Source: Dimorphilus gyrociliatus (lineage: Eukaryota > Annelida > Polychaeta > Dinophilidae). From it: a stretch of DNA of 64,000 bases. Of the stretch, positions 60,301 to 64,000 are shown piece by piece. Position 1 is the first letter of the stretch. Every line of letters begins with the position of its first letter. The notes below the pieces were generated by a model. That model was not told where the DNA came from. It ran no database searches and was given only the letters and a program-made list of their open reading frames with translations. The stretch spans positions 1,604,916 through 1,668,915 of the forward strand of contig CAJFCJ010000020.1 of the NCBI GenBank assembly GCA_904063045.1, written 5' to 3'. A program made the position numbers and the translations under genes.

Positions 60301-63300
60301 GTGTTCTTAAGAATCTAGCACCGAAAAGACAAAGTAGCAAAACTAGCGTTGTTAATGGACCTCGTCTAGCTAATAATTTTGTTGATTCATCAACCCAAAT
60401 GTCAATTGTTAAAGATGTTATTCATTGGAGAGCTAAACAGTATATACATAGCGCTGCGAACGTAGCAAAATCCGTTACCGAAGAATGGAAAGCAATAGAA
60501 AGTGAACTGCTGCTAGAAAGAGGTGTATGGGGTCCAACAAGTCCATGTCCTCTTGATAAATGGATGCTTGATCCAACCGAAGGACTTTTTAGAATGAGAA
60601 AGAAACTTATGGCAAATGATCGTTTTTATGATCATTATCCACCTCCAAACAATTCATCATCCTCTGATTCTTCAACGCCAACATCTACAACGATGAGCCG
60701 TCATCGGCCTCCTTCATCATACGATTCGAAACTTTACAAAGAAAAAAGGAAAAAGGTGAAACTTTTGCAAGACGATAAAAGGCAGGAAGAGCACTTGTCA
60801 TCCACTGTTTTCGACAACTCTCCCCTAAAAATGCTGATTGATGGAGAAGAAGATGAAGGTGAAGTTAAAGATACAGAAAATGAAAGTCTTCGTCGTTTAT
60901 TAGAGAAGAATGAAAAGATGCAACATATGTTTCGATGTGCTAGAGTGGAGGGTTTAGATGCACATGAAGGCATAATAATATTTGGTCGCGAACACTTTTA
61001 TGTAATTGACGGATTCACACTGACGAGAACGCCCCAAAGTATTGTTGATTTAGATAGTTTACCACCTGAAAGCTTTGAACCAATTGTTCCTAAAACTGGA
61101 ACAAAACCTATTGGAGAATTGTCATCAAGAACATGCGTTAAAATTGCATATGATGATATAAAAGAGATTCACGAAAGACGCTATCTGCTACAGCCAAATG
61201 CTGTTGAAGTATTTTGTACTGATGGAAGGTCTACTTTAATAGTTTGTCCTAAAACTATTAGACCACGTTTATTCGCTAAAATACAAGCCGTTGCAACGAG
61301 ATTAACAGACTCAGCTACCGAATCAGTTTCTGGGCAAAGATCCGGCACTAAAGTAGAGCCAGGTGCCATTTCATCCTTAATAGGCGAAAGATCAGTCACT
61401 CAGCGCTGGTTGCAAGGCGAAGTAACTAATTTTGAATATTTAATGTGCTTGAATACCTTAGCCGGTCGCTCCTATAACGATTTAATGCAATATCCCGTGT
61501 TTCCTTGGCTTCTTGCTGATTATGATTCATCTGAATTAGACTTGAATAATCCGGCTACTTTTCGAGATTTTACAAAACCAATGGGTGCTCAATGCCCTTC
61601 AAGATGGCAACAATTCGAGAAAAGATACAAAGACTGGGATGATACTCACAGCGATACCCCACCATACCATTACGGAACGCACTACTCTTCTGCTATGATT
61701 GTAGCTTCCTATCTAGTCAGAATGGAGCCATTCGCTCAGCACCTTGTTAGACTTCAAGGTGGCCATTTCGATTTACCTGACAGAATGTTCCATTCAATAA
61801 AAGAGGGATGGCTTTCAGCTTCCCAACACAACATGGCGGACGTCAAGGAACTAATTCCAGAGTTTTTTTATCTACCAGATTTCTTGACGAACGATAACAA
61901 ATTCGATTTAGGCTCTAAGCAGAGTGGTGTGGTCCTTGGCGACGTGGCTCTTCCTGCATGGGCGAAAAACGACCCAAGAGAATTTGTTCGAATGCACAGA
62001 GAAGCTCTTGAATCAGACTTCGTCTCGGCTAACATACATCACTGGATAGACTTGATCTTTGGTTATAAACAACAAGGAGATGAAGCAGTTGAAGCAATGA
62101 ATGTATTTCATCATCTTTTTTATGAAGGCGCTGTTGATATTGATACGATTGATGACCCTATGGAAAGAAACGCAGTTACGTCATTTATAAACAATTTCGG
62201 GCAGATACCATCCCAACTGTTTAAACGGCCCCATCCTCAAAAGAAGTTTGCAGCTCCTCCCCGACCTCTATCAGAAGTTATTCCAGGAGCATCTTACCTA
62301 ACTACGGCATCAGTTACCTTTACTGCAGGCCATTTGTACTATCATCATTTAGATAGTCTATTACCAAGTAATTATCCTGTTAAACAAGTAAAGACAGGAG
62401 TGGGCCAAATCGTAGCTCTTGACAAAGGTCATGTTTTGGCTGTCGAACAGAATAAAATACTAATACCGCCAACTTTTACAAGATACGTTGCCTGGGGATT
62501 TTCAGATAGATCTATTCGACTTGCGAATTATGATAGTGAGAGACCTATTGCTATTTGGGAAGATGTTGAAACGGGCGGTGGAGAAGTCCTTTGTGCGGCT
62601 GCTCCAAACAACAAAACTCTCGTTACGGGTGGAACCAGTTGTGTCGTTTGCGTTTGGCATATGACAACTGGGAAGGACGCTCAATTAGCTCTAAAGAAGG
62701 CTCTGTACGGTCATACAGAACCTATAACTTGTATTACGGCTTCGTCGTCGCATAATATAATAGCTAGTGGATCAAGAGACAGATCCGTTATGCTGTGGGA
62801 TTTGAATAGATTAATATTTGTAAGACAATTGCGCAACCATGCTGCTCCAGTAGCGTCAGTTTGTATTAACGAGGCAACTGGAGATATAGCCACTTGCGCA
62901 GGCACATATTTGTATTTGTGGTCAGTTAATGGTCAAATTTTAGCTTCCGTAAATACTGCTACAGGAAGAGGACAGCAAATATTATGCGTCGCGATTTCCA
63001 CTGCTAGAGAATGGGATACGAACAATGTAATTATGACAGGGAACAATGACGGTGTCGTTCGAATGTGGGCTCTAGAATATGCACAATTTCCGGACGATAG
63101 CCAATCCTCAAGTACAACTAATGCAACATCGAGTGTTCCTAAATACGAAAGTGGTGGTTTGCCTATGTCTGTCGATTCAGAACTATTAGACGCAGCCATA
63201 CCAATTAAATCACCTACTAACTCATTGACAGCGCATAGCTCTGAAGAGGACGATGGAGAGGAAGTTGAAGAATTGGCTGAAGAAGCCACTGAAGCGACAG

Positions 63301-63821
63301 ATAGTGGTAATATATCACCGGCAACTGCCGGGGATTTTGTTATTGTTGGTTCTAAACGACCGAAAGGCGAACTTAAGACTGGATTTAAATGGCAAAGGCA
63401 GTTAATATTCAAATCTAAATTGACAATGCATACAGCTTACGAAAGAAAAGATAATCAGCAACCAGCTGCAGTAACAGCTATTGCTGTTTCACGTGACCAC
63501 CGAACAATTTACGTGGGGGATTTAAGAGGCAGAGTTCACAGTTGGACTGTACCAAATGAAATAGGAAAAGGACCATCGGATCATTGGATTAAAGACGATC
63601 AAGCAGAAGCTTGCACTCAATGCAACGTAAAGTTTACGCTCTATGAAAGGCGACATCATTGCAGGAGTTGCGGTGCTATTTTTTGCGAAAACTGCAGCAA
63701 ACGTCGGATAGAGATACCAAAATTAAAAATATATAAACGAGTTCGAGTTTGTACCAAGTGTCACGATATGATCGTTAAGGAGAACGAACAGGAAACGGAT
63801 ACGCTTATGTACAATTCGTAG
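54333..63821 (+). CDS. WDFY3: WDFY3/ALFY: BEACH-WD40-FYVE autophagy scaffold, single exon
   Basis: Large scaffold that links ubiquitinated aggregates and phosphoinositide membranes to the autophagy machinery. A single 3,162-codon exon; the human orthologue has 3,526 aa in dozens of exons. The N-terminal half is helical-repeat-like with family stretches (LYLFFDLP, FRKVNGFVYVTS, RYEPANARFF, RNQQIMCEAGL). A concanavalin-like domain lies about 945-1120 (GLTFSSWFC...GQWCHIG). The PH-like domain is about 2190-2330. BEACH covers about 2345-2640 (NTLAGRSYNDLMQYPVFPW, YGTHYSSAMIVASYLVRMEPF, FHHLFYEG). WD40 repeats follow (SGSRDRSVMLWDLNR). An acidic stretch precedes FVIV at 3002-3005, at the position of the human LIR. 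The C-terminal FYVE (about 3083-3150) has WIKDD, RRHHCRSCG and RVC. All domains are intact. An additional N-terminal exon cannot be excluded. Confidence 0.97.
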   Translation: MSNQLGVSHLCKLFADYCRPSVDSTQGVPSQQILEDKLYKMLPLFCQTFRDSPPNEVMKEFKDAHNFCNHVSRLMVNQIRHRAAKYSTVDASIKIANWLEDERDPRSGALLLRTLLILARVDPSLIDCMSAAMLPSTLVKSLYLFFDLPVARENEEKRRGMLSVFSQLLCQLATQPSCAEELAKKDDMILLFNTATSWWEDSKNSMWRVAASQVMATLSRHALTLNVINHVQKKSCIKVALKNIQTNQRKSRPLNLVEMLITILGFVKDSARLSPLLLEDLRACHGYNVIVDLILACDARRSADEMEESGQAVRTLVMLLASLATCGSVPLRPAQPETLFQIPNFVMPQPSGKGLTVSNAASVAALQTAWGRTTSERVCCCVLDALLTLCRQEHANYFVLEPHGALISQLVEQMASRPPSSQVLLFELLDFVVQELRHVPSKEIVALGIVIKSNVDFRTSLKAIEWLRSLLSHENSPCVATYSDTLRELGILEIAVSILKNHTSKILETIKIDEGEEAIAAACWEFVKDLVIGKNNSNASVFRECGGTKLLADLLSIDDRRKDALNVLKVILQTNPTEEDMNVLMTCLQTAPVTSLKIRTDVLRCVFELLKEKHRVRTVFRKVNGFVYVTSVLVALEGCLSEPTRFQNLQDDDLTDLFYAVFCTITLAMRYEPANARFFATEVRYASLTEAIRLLGCFSSEVDTQPIKLSDSHNIKDTQIFTNLFKSLDHTSVAENLPSRIIWATHLLRYLYDVAFDVFEKSSTDERIVHAGAIVSMLHLVPAIDNVALQFTACELIRTSVNSDRNQQIMCEAGLSHELLTHCASALEDEQHPLHLPLQSIFERLSAHALSPRDLRLFLRLGSPLCCSPDIDVDLDAKTVPITRVKCLVSMTTPRGSTHITPSFVEFDMRSEGFACLYIPSLAPQGPLAQSVVNSEVRVLGGMGTGERTFPPTSGLTFSSWFCVDKFSDDSSHPVRLLTITRQTQVGQQMTDEECLKILLQKIRCQSRLELFIRTTSSQDGAHIELPDFSGQWCHIGIVLHRSSMLKNSNVVVYIDGVQVASRKLHYISPTAPQSCSIHAYIGTSVCDRRAAKLVWRQGPCHIVDDALSSAAIQNIYDLGANYVGSLQAGSGVVVEDKVSLGIHAHAMSLMTLAKIRKVYNRLDAKFIAKLLDTSLNDNTTPIRILHNSAGHLSGSARSLGSVLVGYVGVRTFVPKPVARTLLSVGGAGLLLGFVAQATDVEGLYASVKALANVLRHVPAAKYHMERVNGFQILAMLLSSKHELLNGHILHLALGLVQCSRAAFEHLLCDLDIWRRAPTDLQRPLFDRLRELIAESIEHKSNEKLLNDLVIKVLHRLRYDRLLPKSTSLSMADLLKLLLLLHPTSTRSVGQFIVTTLPAPLTGDPKINEEDLQKEPSTDDNEFMHNIRVRQLLLQILLDLLQSKNRSAMRDNVQRNLGFDWIHLLLAPHLYEGTVISGVRILMSLINQPNIFLKYKEGGQTGGWLDELGSQVPKREGTEDWLQLQQLLPHHSNIPQLYFFISSLMLGDPPKFDMPTKPLELDTIYSYSLGIPVGAALPKNAPVRGEACIVLLVVLRTQLSVENVEEDKASLDIPITIMQLLIFLYHNHPGIAKLFMSCPGTLSALASTLFPLRHDDEEPARRQYPQSPERAATPGFTVLCSHPARKFVTDLLRTLIMDSLSLPHKGPSVFDVLIDSAVPDYASKSQKCEFLTELVRSVSEHLANINVLGDQSPIPIAPGGSYSHLCSNVFHIAARSVDVLWREVYIRQPSEIFDFVSAIVCQCKRISSGMSLDGIYKSLNRCVLYELSRSVESEESRERMTESLHRVLVNKSMLLGPVNCDFESILCFFYCVLELIIHPDVGVMAGPESRSKFFIPKTTDNNADDRTIKELVESARKVWSELYASKHQVIEEQHKFVLSHNPIEAYNAIKDNAIKSWKSYLEKEQKGAFSSYEKHQITSKFQMVQKMGSGVLKNLAPKRQSSKTSVVNGPRLANNFVDSSTQMSIVKDVIHWRAKQYIHSAANVAKSVTEEWKAIESELLLERGVWGPTSPCPLDKWMLDPTEGLFRMRKKLMANDRFYDHYPPPNNSSSSDSSTPTSTTMSRHRPPSSYDSKLYKEKRKKVKLLQDDKRQEEHLSSTVFDNSPLKMLIDGEEDEGEVKDTENESLRRLLEKNEKMQHMFRCARVEGLDAHEGIIIFGREHFYVIDGFTLTRTPQSIVDLDSLPPESFEPIVPKTGTKPIGELSSRTCVKIAYDDIKEIHERRYLLQPNAVEVFCTDGRSTLIVCPKTIRPRLFAKIQAVATRLTDSATESVSGQRSGTKVEPGAISSLIGERSVTQRWLQGEVTNFEYLMCLNTLAGRSYNDLMQYPVFPWLLADYDSSELDLNNPATFRDFTKPMGAQCPSRWQQFEKRYKDWDDTHSDTPPYHYGTHYSSAMIVASYLVRMEPFAQHLVRLQGGHFDLPDRMFHSIKEGWLSASQHNMADVKELIPEFFYLPDFLTNDNKFDLGSKQSGVVLGDVALPAWAKNDPREFVRMHREALESDFVSANIHHWIDLIFGYKQQGDEAVEAMNVFHHLFYEGAVDIDTIDDPMERNAVTSFINNFGQIPSQLFKRPHPQKKFAAPPRPLSEVIPGASYLTTASVTFTAGHLYYHHLDSLLPSNYPVKQVKTGVGQIVALDKGHVLAVEQNKILIPPTFTRYVAWGFSDRSIRLANYDSERPIAIWEDVETGGGEVLCAAAPNNKTLVTGGTSCVVCVWHMTTGKDAQLALKKALYGHTEPITCITASSSHNIIASGSRDRSVMLWDLNRLIFVRQLRNHAAPVASVCINEATGDIATCAGTYLYLWSVNGQILASVNTATGRGQQILCVAISTAREWDTNNVIMTGNNDGVVRMWALEYAQFPDDSQSSSTTNATSSVPKYESGGLPMSVDSELLDAAIPIKSPTNSLTAHSSEEDDGEEVEELAEEATEATDSGNISPATAGDFVIVGSKRPKGELKTGFKWQRQLIFKSKLTMHTAYERKDNQQPAAVTAIAVSRDHRTIYVGDLRGRVHSWTVPNEIGKGPSDHWIKDDQAEACTQCNVKFTLYERRHHCRSCGAIFCENCSKRRIEIPKLKIYKRVRVCTKCHDMIVKENEQETDTLMYNS

Positions 63822-64000
63822 TACTCTTTAAAATTATATATTTCAGTGTTAGTCTAGTCATGCTCGTTCGTGATTTTAACCATTGATTATCAGCTATAGT
63901 TCAGTTGCATCTGTTAAGTCCCTTTGCACAAAAACAAAACTTTTAATTTAATAATTGTTTATTCCTTTTCTTTATTTAATTTTTATAGAATCGTTTTATT

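Overview
The window is eukaryotic nuclear DNA from a small-genome animal. It is AT-rich with many TA, GA and TATG microsatellites. Its short spliceosomal introns (mostly about 50-110 nt) join into full-length orthologues of conserved metazoan proteins, including ciliary (IFT74, INPP5E), synaptic/polarity (MPP7-like) and autophagy (WDFY3) genes. The compact introns and the protein similarities would suit a compact-genome lophotrochozoan such as a miniature annelid (Dimorphilus-like); this is inference, not a database result. No virus, transposon, CRISPR array, tRNA or rRNA was recognised.

Layout. 0-9 kb: 3' end of a DCAF12 WD40 gene (+), a BAR-RhoGAP of the ARHGAP17/RICH type (+), and glycerate kinase (-). 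9-15 kb: a long gene-free stretch with polypurine tracts, then a two-finger C2H2 gene (-) with a tandem pair of 48-nt cassette exons. 15.7-24 kb: NDUFB6 (+), a small secreted Cys-rich peptide precursor (+), CRYZL1 (-), CWC15 (+) and an MPP7-like MAGUK (-). 24-28.5 kb: the largest gene-free block. 28.5-41 kb: INPP5E (+), ATP23 (+), a multipass membrane protein (-), a small ORF (-), IFT74 (+), alpha-amylase (-) and STAMBP/AMSH (-). 41-54 kb: FAM13 RhoGAP (+), cytoplasmic actin (-), PBLD (-) and calcineurin A (-). 54.3-63.8 kb: WDFY3/ALFY (+) as one uninterrupted 3,162-codon exon.

The genes are mostly housekeeping and unrelated to each other; no operon-like logic is evident. Possible functional links are coincidental neighbours: two cilium genes (INPP5E, IFT74), two RhoGAPs, and two endosome/ubiquitin proteins (STAMBP, WDFY3). 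Several gene pairs are divergent or tightly convergent (IFT74/amylase stop codons are separated by 88 bp). Five genes (CRYZL1, STAMBP, actin, PBLD, WDFY3) have intronless CDSs, pointing to strong intron loss.

The most unusual points are: the duplicated cassette exons of the zinc-finger gene; a 12-nt microexon and a roughly 80-residue linker insertion in calcineurin A; a GC-AG intron and a decayed guanylate-kinase domain in the MPP7-like gene; a candidate new neuropeptide-like precursor; alternative 3' splicing in the RICH gene; and the 9.5-kb single-exon WDFY3. Exon boundaries were derived by hand from splice signals, reading phase and remembered homologous proteins; no search was run.
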